A stretch of 64,000 bases of DNA, taken from NCBI GenBank assembly GCA_963844055.1, contig CAWJMN010000002.1, positions 682,001 to 746,000 on the forward strand, given 5' to 3'. Every line of letters starts with the position of its first letter. Positions within the stretch are counted from its first letter, which is position 1. The DNA is from CAWJMN01 sp963844055 (lineage in GTDB: Bacteria; Planctomycetota; Planctomycetia; Pirellulales; Pirellulaceae). Positions 9,275-17,768 of this stretch are shown here, one piece after another. The notes below the pieces were generated by a model, which worked only from the letters and a program-made list of their open reading frames with translations, was not told the origin of the DNA and searched no databases. A program made the position numbers and the translations under genes.

Positions 9275-9571
9275 CTATTTTTTATTGTCGAGTTCTTTCT
9301 CGTGCTCCAAGAAGGCGTACTTGGCACGTTCAATGTCTCTGAACATCCCATTGCGTGTCGCCCACAGAAGCATGCAAAAGAAGCCAGCCGATGCAAGCAG
9401 GTAATTCATAATGGGGGCAACGGCAAAAGCTCCGCCAGGTGCCCCGCGATACACATGCACCAGCTCAATGAACTTTCCCGTGAAGCCATACATGCTGGGA
9501 ATGAGGATGATCACTGCAAAGATCAACGTCAGTCGAGTCTGCCAAACCGTTGCGCCCTTGTAAGTTTCCAT
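9275..9571 (-). CDS. small two-helix membrane protein in oxidase operon
   Basis: This 98-residue protein starts METYKG at 9571, directly after ccoO (stop at 9576). An upstream extension to 9652 would overlap ccoO and is rejected. It has two hydrophobic segments (about 13-32 and 50-70) joined by a loop with GFTGKFIELVHVYRG, and a charged C-terminal tail EHEKELDNKK. I do not recognise the family. The tight packing between ccoO and the CcoP-like anchor suggests an accessory subunit or assembly factor of this oxidase type. Confidence 0.7.
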   Translation of the reverse strand: METYKGATVWQTRLTLIFAVIILIPSMYGFTGKFIELVHVYRGAPGGAFAVAPIMNYLLASAGFFCMLLWATRNGMFRDIERAKYAFLEHEKELDNKK

Positions 9572-9575
9572 AGTA

Positions 9576-10223
9576 CTATTCCTCGACTTCAATCTCTTTG
9601 AGTTCTTCGTAATAGGGATAGCTAGACTGCCACGAACCGAGCCACTGCACATAAGTGATCAGAGCTAGACCGCGTTTGTTGGGCTTGTCGGGCGAACCGT
9701 CAAACATCCAAGGATAGTTGGGCATGGGCGAATTGGTCGAAACCGACTGCGGCTTAAAGAAGTGCACCGCATGCCAGTCATTGCTGCGACGCCCCCCTTC
9801 ACGGCTCAGATCGGGGCCAACACGCCGCGTTCCAAACATCACGGGGCGTTGCAATTCGTTTTGATACTCTTCGGTAGCGGCCACAGGGCCCCAGCGAAGC
9901 GACTCGTTCGAAACAGGACGAATGAACTGGCTATGGCAGTGCCAGCAGCCTTCGCCCACATAGACTTGGCGTCCCAAACGAAGGGCTTCGGTGCAGCTCT
10001 CTTCGGTCACTTCGCCAAAGTACTTCTTGAACTGCTCGGCATAGCGATTGTCCAGATCGCGGAACTGCCGCATGATCCGGGGGTTGCCGCTAACAAGCTG
10101 TTCCGCAGTCTTCTCGGGCAGGTCCTTATACATCAGGATCGGCACCAATCCGTTGCTTAAAAAAGCAATGGCAAAGAATCCAATCCCCGCGATGAACAAG
10201 ATACCAGCTTTACTTTCAAACAT
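9576..10223 (-). CDS. ccoO: cbb3-type cytochrome c oxidase subunit II
   Basis: This 215-residue protein has an N-terminal membrane anchor (about 7-30) and one haem c site, C93-W-H-C96-H97, within the CcoO signature YVGEGCWHCHSQFIRPV. A likely distal Met is in SPMPNYPW (about 167). The segment FGTRRVGPDLSREGGRRSNDWH is also diagnostic. Subunit II passes electrons from soluble or CcoP-like cytochromes to the haem b in CcoN. It lies 56 bp downstream of ccoN and directly precedes a small membrane gene. Length and motifs are normal for the family. Confidence 0.95.
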   Translation of the reverse strand: MFESKAGILFIAGIGFFAIAFLSNGLVPILMYKDLPEKTAEQLVSGNPRIMRQFRDLDNRYAEQFKKYFGEVTEESCTEALRLGRQVYVGEGCWHCHSQFIRPVSNESLRWGPVAATEEYQNELQRPVMFGTRRVGPDLSREGGRRSNDWHAVHFFKPQSVSTNSPMPNYPWMFDGSPDKPNKRGLALITYVQWLGSWQSSYPYYEELKEIEVEE

Positions 10224-10279
10224 CGAACTCTCCTCGGCCGGTCACAAACGGCTCTTGCTGAAATGACGTCGGCAAATCT

Positions 10280-11764
10280 TTAGTGGGTCGCGGTCGTGCT
10301 TGGGATTCCGTCCGGCTGATACGATGGCGAAGGGGCCAACTGCAGCGTCCGATACAGGTTGTAAAGGAAGCAAAGCAAACCACCGAACATCGAAAGACCA
10401 GCAAACACACGCACAATCCAAAATGGAATCGACCCATTGGTCGAAGCTTCCCAAGGTTGCATCGAAGCCCAGTAGTACCCTTGGAACACCCCTGCCAAAG
10501 TCAGATCCAAAAACATCACAAACAAACCGACAACCGACAGCCAGAAATGGCATTCGCACAAGTAACGGCTATACCAGTCGCGACGCAAGATGCGTGGGAA
10601 CAGGTACGTCATAATCCCAAACAGCCACAAGCTAAACACACCAAACATCACCAAGTGAGCATGCCCCACAACCCAGTCAGTAAAGTGGATCAGCTTTTGG
10701 AAGGTCAGCGTTACCTGCAGCGAGCATTGGAAGCATGTGATGAAGTAGAAGATCATCCCGGTGTAAAAGTAGCGAATCGGCAAGTTGTCGATCACGGCAC
10801 GTCCACGACCCCATAGTGTTCCCATGAAGTTGATCACTACCGTGGCGACCACCAACTCCACCGCAATCGTCGAGATTACTGCACCATATTGCAGGAACAT
10901 CGGAATCGGCGTGTAAAGGAAATGGTGGATACCTTGCAGCGGATAGAAGAATGCGAGTCCCCAGAATCCAACCAGCGACAAACCGTGGCTCCAGATCGGC
11001 TTCTTGAGCATGATCGGAACGAAGTAATACATCAGGCCCCAGCCGAGTGGCGTCACAAACAGACCGACAAGATCGTGAATGAACAAACCACCAATCGCAC
11101 CGGCACTCGTACCAGCAACAGCATATTCAGGCAGCAGGTTACCCATCGCATACGTGAGGAAGGTCCAAACGAATGCAGCCATGAAGTACCACAAGGTCAC
11201 GTACATCGGCCCCTTCGAGCGCGAAATCGGAACCAGGAAGTTCACTGCCACCAACAGCAGGCCTACCAGTGCCAGCGGATCGATCCAGAAAGGAGTCTCG
11301 CCCCATTCCAAACCCTGGGCACCCAAGTTGAATGCCAAGCCCGTGCTCTTCGATATCGCAGCGACCCAAGGCTGATCTTGCAGCGAAGGACCCACAATGA
11401 TGCCGACGGCCGTGCTCAGCACGATCACCTGCCAAGCGCCAAAAATAAAGTAAGACAGGTAAGTACTGGCCACCTTGTTAAAGGTGAGCCGTGGCACGGC
11501 CCAGTGCAACGTTCCCAAAAAGGCGTTGGCCAAAAATCCATACGCAACCGCATTGGTATGAATCATGCGCCAGCGACCTGGCGACAATAATTCAATGCCG
11601 TTGAGGCAGTTCCAATTGACCATCTGCAGTGCCACAAGCAACCCTGCCGTCATCGAGATGAGGAGGTAGCTCAAAGCCGCGTAGTAGAACCAACAGACCA
11701 ACCGTTCATCGACCAGATCTTCATGTCGCGGAGCAGCAATAGCAGCGGCTGACGGCGATTTCAT
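10280..11764 (-). CDS. ccoN: cbb3-type cytochrome c oxidase catalytic subunit I
   Basis: This 494-residue protein has about twelve membrane helices. The expected metal ligands are visible: His69 (low-spin haem b, IHTNAVAYGF), His230 (CuB, FIHDLVGLFVTP), His280-His281 (CuB pair, GIHHFLYTP), and His368/His370 (haem b3 and haem b, VVGHAHLVMFG). A Tyr in MYYFVP is placed for the His-Tyr cross-link. It reduces O2 to water and pumps protons. The start at 11764 gives an ATGA overlap with the upstream membrane gene and removes an implausible 33-residue extension. No feature suggests loss of function. Confidence 0.96.
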   Translation of the reverse strand: MKSPSAAAIAAPRHEDLVDERLVCWFYYAALSYLLISMTAGLLVALQMVNWNCLNGIELLSPGRWRMIHTNAVAYGFLANAFLGTLHWAVPRLTFNKVASTYLSYFIFGAWQVIVLSTAVGIIVGPSLQDQPWVAAISKSTGLAFNLGAQGLEWGETPFWIDPLALVGLLLVAVNFLVPISRSKGPMYVTLWYFMAAFVWTFLTYAMGNLLPEYAVAGTSAGAIGGLFIHDLVGLFVTPLGWGLMYYFVPIMLKKPIWSHGLSLVGFWGLAFFYPLQGIHHFLYTPIPMFLQYGAVISTIAVELVVATVVINFMGTLWGRGRAVIDNLPIRYFYTGMIFYFITCFQCSLQVTLTFQKLIHFTDWVVGHAHLVMFGVFSLWLFGIMTYLFPRILRRDWYSRYLCECHFWLSVVGLFVMFLDLTLAGVFQGYYWASMQPWEASTNGSIPFWIVRVFAGLSMFGGLLCFLYNLYRTLQLAPSPSYQPDGIPSTTATH

Positions 11765-12399
11765 AGGGACTCCCTCCGCAAACGATAAGGCACGTACATT
11801 CCCCAGGGGTAAACCACAGCCATTGTCCAACCAAAGACAAGGTGCGTTAGTGCGGCCACCCACAAAGGTATTTCTTGCACAATCCAGTTACCGCCAAACA
11901 AAAGTGGCTGTAGCCAGGACAAAACTCCATAGAAATTGAAAATCCACAGCAAAATAGCCAGGGCAGTCGCAATCCCCAGACGTCGACCTAGGCCGCCATC
12001 CGCTGCATAACGACTAAACACCAACTGGAAAGGAATTCCCAGCAGCATCCCCGTTCCCAAATACAAGCAGCAGCCAATCGCCAGCATCAAGCCGTCGTTG
12101 CTTCGCGCGGTAAGCGCCTGCTCACCCATGCCAAAGGTCAAATAGACCCGGATCAGCTGTAGCGGATCTTTTCCGACTGCCGCAGCGCCGATCACATTGA
12201 CCAGCAAACTGGTGCAGGCACCCAGGATTCCTAAAAAGAACCCTGCCGTGGCGTAATAGGTCCAATAGTCGCCGCGGGTTCGCCAATCGGATGGCGAACT
12301 TTGCGACTCTTCCTGCTGAAGCTCTTGCTCCAACTGCTCGACCCGCAATCGTAGCGATTGCAGCTCTTGCTGAATTTGATCGGTATCTGGCTTGGACAT
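11761..12399 (-). CDS. membrane protein with N-terminal coiled coil, oxidase operon
   Basis: This 212-residue protein begins with a heptad-rich stretch (residues 7-32, QIQQELQSLRLRVEQLEQEL) predicted to form a coiled coil, followed by five or six hydrophobic segments. No metal-binding Cys or His pattern stands out. The gene is sandwiched between the dihaem cytochrome gene and ccoN, overlapping ccoN by four bases, so its translation is probably coupled to the catalytic subunit. I do not recognise the family. Being embedded in the operon suggests a structural or assembly role for this oxidase. Confidence 0.75.
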   Translation of the reverse strand: MSKPDTDQIQQELQSLRLRVEQLEQELQQEESQSSPSDWRTRGDYWTYYATAGFFLGILGACTSLLVNVIGAAAVGKDPLQLIRVYLTFGMGEQALTARSNDGLMLAIGCCLYLGTGMLLGIPFQLVFSRYAADGGLGRRLGIATALAILLWIFNFYGVLSWLQPLLFGGNWIVQEIPLWVAALTHLVFGWTMAVVYPWGMYVPYRLRRESL

Positions 12400-12440
12400 A
12401 GCAATTGCCTAGAGAGAGTAAAACGTCATAAGTCAGAGAT

Positions 12441-13730
12441 TTACGAGCCGCTTTCAGCAGGGGCAGCAGCGGCTGCTTCTGCAGGTACTGGCTCTGCACC
12501 TTCTTTGGCAGGCTCGGCAGGCGCGGCAGCAGGTTCGGCAAGAGCCGCAGCCGGCTCCGCTGGTGCCGCCGCTTCTGCAGGAGCCCCTTCTGCGGCCGGT
12601 GCACCCGTCGCACCAGCAGCTTCACGCTCTAGCTGAACCTTTACCGCCGCATCGATCAGCTCCGAAGGAAGCTCACGCCCTTCGACGATGCTCGTGATGA
12701 AGTGCACCAAGTCCCAGATCTTTTCAGATCGCTGCAGCTCGGTCTCTCCCTTGGCGGCATCAGGCTGATTGAAGGCTGGCATCGGAGTGCCATTAATGCC
12801 CGAGTAAATCCGGCGATAGATATCAATCGGACGGCGACCACCATGGAGGGTTCCTGTTGTCAGGTCGGCCGCATATGCGATCCGTCCCCAGTCATCCTTC
12901 CCCACGTCGGCCGTCTTATTGCCGCGACCATCTTTGCCGTGGCACTTAAAGCAGCTCAGCTCCACAAAGGCGCGGGCACCACGTTCGAGTGATTCCGGCG
13001 TAAAACGGGTGGCTGGCGTAATTGGCAAAACAACCTTGTCGGCAGCATTCTTCCAGTCACCTTCAACACGTGTGACATACTGCCCCACAACGTCGGCGGG
13101 AAAGTCGTCTGCTTCGTCAAGCGAGTTTTCTGATTCACGAGCTAGGCCCAGCTCTACTTCGCCCCGGCTGCTCAGCATGATGACATAGTCCACCACCGCT
13201 TGCATTTCGTTGTCTGGCATCCAGCGGAACGAAGGCATTGATGTTCCCTTGGCACCGCGACGCACAATCCGCACCAAGTCCTCATGGCGTGGCTTGGTAC
13301 CGCGTGGGGTCGATCCGAACTTAAACTTGCCGGCGCGGTAATCGCGGGGCGGCGGGTCCAAGTAAGGGGCCGCTGGCCCTTTACCATCCCCCGTTACGCC
13401 ATGGCAAGCAGCGCACTGCTCGAGATAAACCAAACGCCCTTGTTGAAGATGAGCTCGTTCTAGCTTGTCCTTCGGAACGGGAGCAGCTCCCTCCTCAGAA
13501 CCTTCAGCAGACGTCGGCGTCATGTGACGCGGCAACATCGGCGTGCCATAGTAGGTGTGCAAAAATTCGCCGATTTGCTTTTGATGCTTCTCGGGAAGTT
13601 GCTTTACCTCTTCTCGCACCGTGAAGGCTTGATCAGAGGAGTTCGAGCAGCCCGTGACTACGGCCAACACAAACCCCAACTGCCAAACGCGCCAGCTGGA
13701 GTACCAATTCAGGTTCACAATGGATTGCAT
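12441..13730 (-). CDS. dihaem cytochrome c lipoprotein, probable CcoP functional counterpart
   Basis: This 429-residue protein has a lipobox ending at Cys28 (VVTGC), so it should be membrane-anchored by lipid facing the periplasm. Two class I cytochrome domains follow: haem site 1 C106-AA-C109-H110 with a likely Met in TSMPSF (about 165), and haem site 2 C260-FK-C263-H264 with Met in TPMPAF (about 317). The last 60 residues are almost only Ala, Pro, Glu and Gly, a flexible tail. The frame runs back to 14219, but the signal sequence fixes the start at 13730. In classical operons the two haems belong to CcoP; here they sit on a separate lipoprotein. Confidence 0.88.
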   Translation of the reverse strand: MQSIVNLNWYSSWRVWQLGFVLAVVTGCSNSSDQAFTVREEVKQLPEKHQKQIGEFLHTYYGTPMLPRHMTPTSAEGSEEGAAPVPKDKLERAHLQQGRLVYLEQCAACHGVTGDGKGPAAPYLDPPPRDYRAGKFKFGSTPRGTKPRHEDLVRIVRRGAKGTSMPSFRWMPDNEMQAVVDYVIMLSSRGEVELGLARESENSLDEADDFPADVVGQYVTRVEGDWKNAADKVVLPITPATRFTPESLERGARAFVELSCFKCHGKDGRGNKTADVGKDDWGRIAYAADLTTGTLHGGRRPIDIYRRIYSGINGTPMPAFNQPDAAKGETELQRSEKIWDLVHFITSIVEGRELPSELIDAAVKVQLEREAAGATGAPAAEGAPAEAAAPAEPAAALAEPAAAPAEPAKEGAEPVPAEAAAAAPAESGS

Positions 13731-13816
13731 GGTGACTTCAATGGATTCGACAGAACTAAAAACCGACCAAAAACGAGAACACTCGCAAAAGCAAACGCTA
13801 TACCAAACGCCTGCTC

Positions 13817-14236
13817 TTAACGCTTGACAATTTCGCGTAGATGCTTGTGGCAGTTCACGCAGCTGATTGTCATTTGGGTAAACGCCAGCGCGGCGCCATC
13901 GAGATTGTCTTTGTCTGCTTGGCGAATGATGTCTTCCGTTGCCGCTTGGAAGATCTGTAGCTGGGTGCGATAGCCCGGCGTACGCCCCCGCACAAAGGCT
14001 TCCACCTTGCCCAGCCCCTGCATCGCACGGGCATTGTCGGCCACCATGTCTAGGTCGCCGGTGGCAATTCCTTCGAGCAAATGCTGCGAATACTCCATCT
14101 TTTTCCGCATCCAAACGCTCGCATGTTCTGCCCCTTCTTTTGCCTCTCCCCCTTCTTTCTTCTCTTGGCAATTTACCGAGAGCGTAAAGACCGAAAGTAG
14201 GACCAAGCCAAGGCACCAAGACTTCCTAAACATCAC
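13817..14236 (-). CDS. small monohaem c-type lipoprotein
   Basis: This 139-residue protein has a signal peptide ending in a plausible lipobox (SVNC, about 20-23) and a single C-terminal haem site CVNCH (about 127-131), with a mainly helical body between. A CxxCH at the very C-terminus of a four-helix protein recalls cytochrome c'-like proteins. It is the first gene of the oxidase operon. A related protein is encoded divergently at 15275 (shared segments such as MRKKMEYSQHLLEGIATGD against MRMKLTHSQKVLEGLATED). It is a probable electron carrier or a sensor of a small ligand; the sequence does not decide. Confidence 0.8.
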   Translation of the reverse strand: MMFRKSWCLGLVLLSVFTLSVNCQEKKEGGEAKEGAEHASVWMRKKMEYSQHLLEGIATGDLDMVADNARAMQGLGKVEAFVRGRTPGYRTQLQIFQAATEDIIRQADKDNLDGAALAFTQMTISCVNCHKHLREIVKR

Positions 14237-14755
14237 AAACCTCCGTGAGGGTGGGAGAGCGCTGCTAGCGTACGGTGACGCATCCAGTTACCTGACTCCT
14301 TTGCACGTTGCGCGCCGGCGAAAATAATTTTAGCAGCGGAGAAATTTCTGCCGTAAATCATCCCAACCCTCACGCAAAACGGCGATCCATGCGCGCTAGA
14401 GTGCACACAAGCGCGCGGTACTGCGCACATTCGCACACCCAGGTCGCACAAAAGATGCCTGGGCCACTCCCAAGTTCAAAAGTAAAGGCCTGCCCCTATT
14501 TAGGAACAATCGATAGGCCTGCGTCGTCATGTCGCAGGGGGACGCTAAGCGAGAAAAAGAAATCTGGCGCATTCGGCCCGCCAATTGCGTAGGATAAAAG
14601 CTTGGAATTGCCCGGCAGTGAAATGTGCTGGCACGCACTCGCGGGAAGGCCCGAAGCGATGCCATTAGATGCCACATGCATTTGCCCCCTGGGAACAGCA
14701 GAAGGATTGGGCAAGCTTCTGTTGGTTGCTGAATTCATTTTCCGGAGACGTTGCA
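14237..14755 (+). promoter_or_regulatory. divergent intergenic region, oxidase operon / stress gene
   Basis: About 520 bases separate the oxidase operon (leftward) from the universal stress gene (rightward), so both promoters should lie here. I see an AT-rich palindrome AAAATAATTTT at about 14321-14331 and a 6-bp inverted repeat CCTGCG/CGCAGG at 14518-14538. I could not find a convincing FNR-type TTGAT-N4-ATCAA box or a clean sigma54 -24/-12 element. Short open frames in this stretch look like chance. Confidence 0.4.
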
Positions 14756-15202
14756 ATGCAAGCGAAGAAGATTCTCGTCGCGACCGATTTCTCGCCTAGC
14801 AGCGAGGCTGCATTAGAGATGGCGGCATCCCTGGCCCGCGATAGCGGAGCCAAACTGCTCATCGTCCACGTCGAAATCATTCCTTATACGGCCAGCGGCA
14901 GCGACTACCTCTACGCCGTCCCCGAGCCACGAACTGCCGAACTTCAAGAAAAGCTCAGCCAGGTCTTTCCAAAGGACCGCACGATCCCTGTGGAGCATCT
15001 GCTGCTGACCGGCGATCCCGCCGATGCGGTCATCCAGACGGCCGAGTCGGAAAAGGTCGACTTCATCGTAATCGGCACCCATGGCCGACAAGGGATCACC
15101 CGCTTGCTAATGGGAAGCGTCGCGGAAGCAATTGTCCGCGCGGCCCCCTGCCCCGTCCTCACCGTGAAGCAGTCCGTCAAACAAGCGGCCGCTGCGACCT
15201 AG
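14756..15202 (+). CDS. universal stress protein (UspA family)
   Basis: This 148-residue single Usp domain has an ATP-binding pattern in the C-terminal half: GTHGRQG, then LLMGSVAEAIVRAAPCPVLTV, matching the G-2x-G-9x-G(S/T) rule. The N-terminus ILVATDFSPSSEAAL is typical. A GGAG ribosome-binding site lies 9 bases before the ATG at 14756; the longer frame from 14669 has no such support. It is divergent from the cbb3 operon and 72 bp upstream of a small CxxCH protein. Usp genes often accompany microaerobic respiration genes, which fits this context. Confidence 0.92.
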   Translation: MQAKKILVATDFSPSSEAALEMAASLARDSGAKLLIVHVEIIPYTASGSDYLYAVPEPRTAELQEKLSQVFPKDRTIPVEHLLLTGDPADAVIQTAESEKVDFIVIGTHGRQGITRLLMGSVAEAIVRAAPCPVLTVKQSVKQAAAAT

Positions 15203-15274
15203 TAAAACTCGCTGGTGTAAGGCGCTGTGCCTGATCCTTTCGGTAACCTGCCTCTTGCCATAAGAAAACTAATC

Positions 15275-15697
15275 ATGCTACGAAACGCTGGCTTGCTCCT
15301 TTTGCTGTTTGTTGCCTCGCAATGCCTCTATCAACATAGCGCCACCGTCCATGCCGAAGATGACAAGCTGGCGACGTTCATGCGAATGAAGCTAACACAT
15401 TCGCAAAAGGTGCTAGAGGGATTGGCGACGGAAGATTTCGCCATGATCGCCAAGCACTCGCAAGCGATGAGCCTTCTGTGCGAAGATGAAAACTGGTCGG
15501 TCCTCAAGACCCCCGAGTATCAAGAGCGCAGCAACGAGTTCCGCCGTACGGTTGACTCGATGACCGAAGCTGCCCGCGAACACAAGCTGGAAGCGACCGC
15601 GCTAGCCTATGTCGATGCCACCATGAAGTGCGTCTCGTGCCACAAGTACGTTCGCAAGAATCGAATGGCTTCGGAAAAAGAACCGCTGCGCCGCTAA
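15275..15697 (+). CDS. small monohaem c-type cytochrome, secreted
   Basis: This 140-residue protein has a signal peptide (about 1-26, hydrophobic LLLLLFVASQCLY) and one haem site CVSCH (about 120-124), followed by a basic tail. It is a clear relative of the lipoprotein at 13817-14236, with the same length and haem position and the same MK-H/YSQ..LEGLAT start to the mature domain. The start at 15275 is chosen because it places Met directly before the signal sequence. It probably shares a transcript with the stress protein. Function is unknown; an electron carrier for the oxidase or a c'-type ligand binder are both possible. Confidence 0.8.
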   Translation: MLRNAGLLLLLFVASQCLYQHSATVHAEDDKLATFMRMKLTHSQKVLEGLATEDFAMIAKHSQAMSLLCEDENWSVLKTPEYQERSNEFRRTVDSMTEAAREHKLEATALAYVDATMKCVSCHKYVRKNRMASEKEPLRR

Positions 15698-15832
15698 ACC
15701 CTTTGCGAATTTAAGTGAGCCGCCTCTTTCGCTCACTCGACCGAGGCGTGACCTCTCTCCAACGGCGATCGTGATCGGCTGTCCCCAAAAACAGCCCCAC
15801 GACCGCCGTTTTTTCATGCGCTAACCACAAAC

Positions 15833-15914
15833 GGTTACCACCAGATCTTGATCCGGTGTGGCCGCAGGCCATGGGAGGTCTCCTATTCGGTCCGGCATAA
15901 CAAACCGCTTGCGA
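15833..15914 (+). repeat. REP-a element, copy A (left half only)
   Basis: This copy corresponds to the left half and centre of the intact copy at 17769. It has an 18-base palindrome around ATCTTGAT, then a TGGCC-gca-GGCCA hairpin and GGGAGGTC. Its first seven bases have drifted from GGGTAGC, and the right half is missing or unrecognisable. The palindrome has one mismatch, which would be a G-U pair in RNA of the minus strand. Confidence 0.75.
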
Positions 15915-15950
15915 CATTTCAAAAACCTACGCCCGCCGGAATTTGCCGCC

Positions 15951-15985
15951 GTAGGGTGGCGTCAAGCCGAAGGCGATGACCCACC
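15951..15985 (+). repeat. REP-b hairpin element (GTAG head)
   Basis: It starts GTAGGGTGGCGTC and ends GATGACCCACC, giving a stem GGGTGG/CCCACC with an inner GCC-gaa-GGC hairpin. The GTAG tetranucleotide directly 5' of a stem is the layout known for REP sequences. Confidence 0.75.
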
Positions 15986-16233
15986 ATGTCCGAACTGCCA
16001 TGGCGTAATGTCCATAACGGCCCCCCGGTTGCTTAGTTTGCCTGCCGAACGGATCGACTGCTTGTAAACGCGAGAAGCTGCAAGCACAATGCACTGGCTT
16101 ACTCTCACGGCAAGACTGCCTCGCGTGAACTCCGGTGGCGAGCTACCGAGACCAACCATGGCACCAATATTCGTCCAGTACTTGGGGAGGGTTGCAATCA
16201 CGTAAGTTCACTTTTAGTTCTCTTAGGATTGCT

Positions 16234-16771
16234 ATGTCACTACAGAAGACATCGAACGCTTCGTGGGTTTTTTGGGCAATTCCACCATTGGTTGCGATTG
16301 TCGCCATGGCTTTGTTTGTTATTACGAAGGCTTACTTCGCTGAGCTTTCAACCGCCGCGTCCTGCGCCAGCACTTTCACCCCACAAATCGGCGACCATCC
16401 ATTTATCTGGCGCACCCTATCTTACCTTGGTTCTAGGTGATCGATTCGAGGCAACCTTTGAAAATGGATTTGTTCTTAGTTCGGCAACGGATATTGATGC
16501 CCTTCCCGAAGAATGGGTCGGCCATCTTGATACTTATGGCCGGTCGAATATCCATGGTTTGAAAGCGTACTATTACATCAAAACAAAGGACTTAGATCCT
16601 GTTTTTTCTTTAGGAATTGACGAGAACAACAAAGTATTTTCAGCCGACCTGGAACTCCATCGTCCAAATGTAACCATCAAGGACTTGAAGACTGGCAAAA
16701 CGCAAAAGCTGTACGACTCGCTTGAGACTCTCGACGAAGTGGTTGCCTATTTCAAAAGTCTGCCTGAGTAG
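16234..16771 (+). pseudogene. frameshifted single-helix membrane-anchored protein
   Basis: Two overlapping frames together make one plausible protein. From the ATG at 16234 (AGGA six bases upstream) the first frame gives MSLQKTSNAS, a good membrane helix (about 11-35, WAIPPLVAIVAMALFVITKAYF), and then stops at 16440. The second frame, open from 16229 to 16771, has a poor Arg/His-rich start but a sensible soluble C-terminal part (LGDRFEATFENGF to TLDEVVAYFKSLPE). The switch must lie between about 16340 and 16430. It is either a genuine frameshift mutation or a sequence error. I do not recognise the family. Confidence 0.6.
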
Positions 16772-16867
16772 CGCTGCCTGTACTGCTTGGCTGAAATGCC
16801 TTTGGCACAATTCACTCTGCCCTAACTCCGCAAGGTCTTTTTTGAAGTAGAACGGTGATCGGTTTGC

Positions 16868-17668
16868 ATGGTGCCTTCTTACGCCGGCGATGAACTTCCT
16901 GATAGCAATCCCTACGCCGCTCCATCCCGTGACTTTGGCCGTCCTCCCGATGAACCGCAGGCTCATTCTAAAAACTGGGGCTTGATTGTCGCTATTTTGG
17001 CCGGAATTGCTCTGAAGGTCATTGTGTCGATGGTGGCCTATTTTCACCCGAGAGTTCCGCTGCCAGTCAGGCTAGGTGCTCTCGTTACTGACGTCGCAAT
17101 CGGCGCTCAGTTTGGGATTAGCGGCTATGTGCTACTTTTGGCCGTTTACCGCAAGCAAGTTCGGGCCATTGCTCCTGGCCATTGGCTAGCCGTTGCAACG
17201 CTTGGAGTTTACTTGGGCGACATTTTGAGTTCACCTTGGCGAAACCAGCTTGGTTTCATCATTGGTGTCAACGGCTTTTTTATGGCACAGATTGTTTCAG
17301 GAACGGTGCGACACCTTTTTGGAGCGATCTGTTTTGGGACCATTGGGTATTTCACAACGGAGCCCTTTCGCTGGAAATTCTATGCTTGGCTTTGCGTCTT
17401 CTTCTACGCGCTTAGCCTGCTAAACATTCCCCTTTCCCTTTTATACGCTCGCGGCGGTTTTGAATTTTTATCCCAAGCGCTTTGGGCGAACAGAGCCGCT
17501 GCTCTAGGTGCCTTTTGGCTGTGCCGGGTGACGTTTCTCATCTTGATTCTTGGGGAAGTGGCGTCCAAGGTGAAACGTGATCGCCTTCACTGGTCGGCCA
17601 TTGGCTTGGCATTCGTGGCTCAAGTACTTTTGTTTTTCTTTAACTCTTCGAGGATACCCACCCGATAA
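16868..17668 (+). CDS. polytopic membrane protein, unknown, NPYAAP N-terminus
   Basis: This 266-residue protein has a short hydrophilic N-terminus containing NPYAAP (about 14-19), a motif like the NPYQSP that begins many planctomycete membrane proteins. About seven hydrophobic segments follow between residues 38 and 260. No catalytic or ligand motif is visible. It is preceded by a degenerate intergenic stretch and followed by a REP cluster. Function is unknown. Confidence 0.65.
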   Translation: MVPSYAGDELPDSNPYAAPSRDFGRPPDEPQAHSKNWGLIVAILAGIALKVIVSMVAYFHPRVPLPVRLGALVTDVAIGAQFGISGYVLLLAVYRKQVRAIAPGHWLAVATLGVYLGDILSSPWRNQLGFIIGVNGFFMAQIVSGTVRHLFGAICFGTIGYFTTEPFRWKFYAWLCVFFYALSLLNIPLSLLYARGGFEFLSQALWANRAAALGAFWLCRVTFLILILGEVASKVKRDRLHWSAIGLAFVAQVLLFFFNSSRIPTR

Positions 17669-17722
17669 ACTGTGACCTATTCGACGACGCAGCGGGCACA
17701 ATCGATCCTGCCAGCCGGTGTT

Positions 17723-17757
17723 GTAGGGTGGCGTCAAGCCGAAGGCGATGCCCCACC
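17723..17757 (+). repeat. REP-b hairpin element (GTAG head)
   Basis: Near-identical to the copy at 15951: GTAGGGTGGCGTC, inner GCC-gaa-GGC hairpin, then GATGCCCCACC. It lies 11 bases before the intact REP-a pair at 17769. Confidence 0.8.
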
Positions 17758-17768
17758 CTGTGCATTGT

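Larger units (their letters stand above)
15698..16233 (+). other. intergenic region with REP-type repeats
   Basis: A 536-base non-coding stretch. It holds a degenerate REP-a half element (15833-15914), a REP-b hairpin (15951-15985), and a 31-base segment (15988-16018) that recurs at 19930-19960 with four mismatches. The rest shows no coding signal I trust. Confidence 0.6.

Noticed and set aside
12358..12636. 92-residue plus-strand frame rich in Ala, Gly and Ser
   Set aside because: It is the antisense of the Ala/Pro/Glu tail of the dihaem lipoprotein, a composition artefact.
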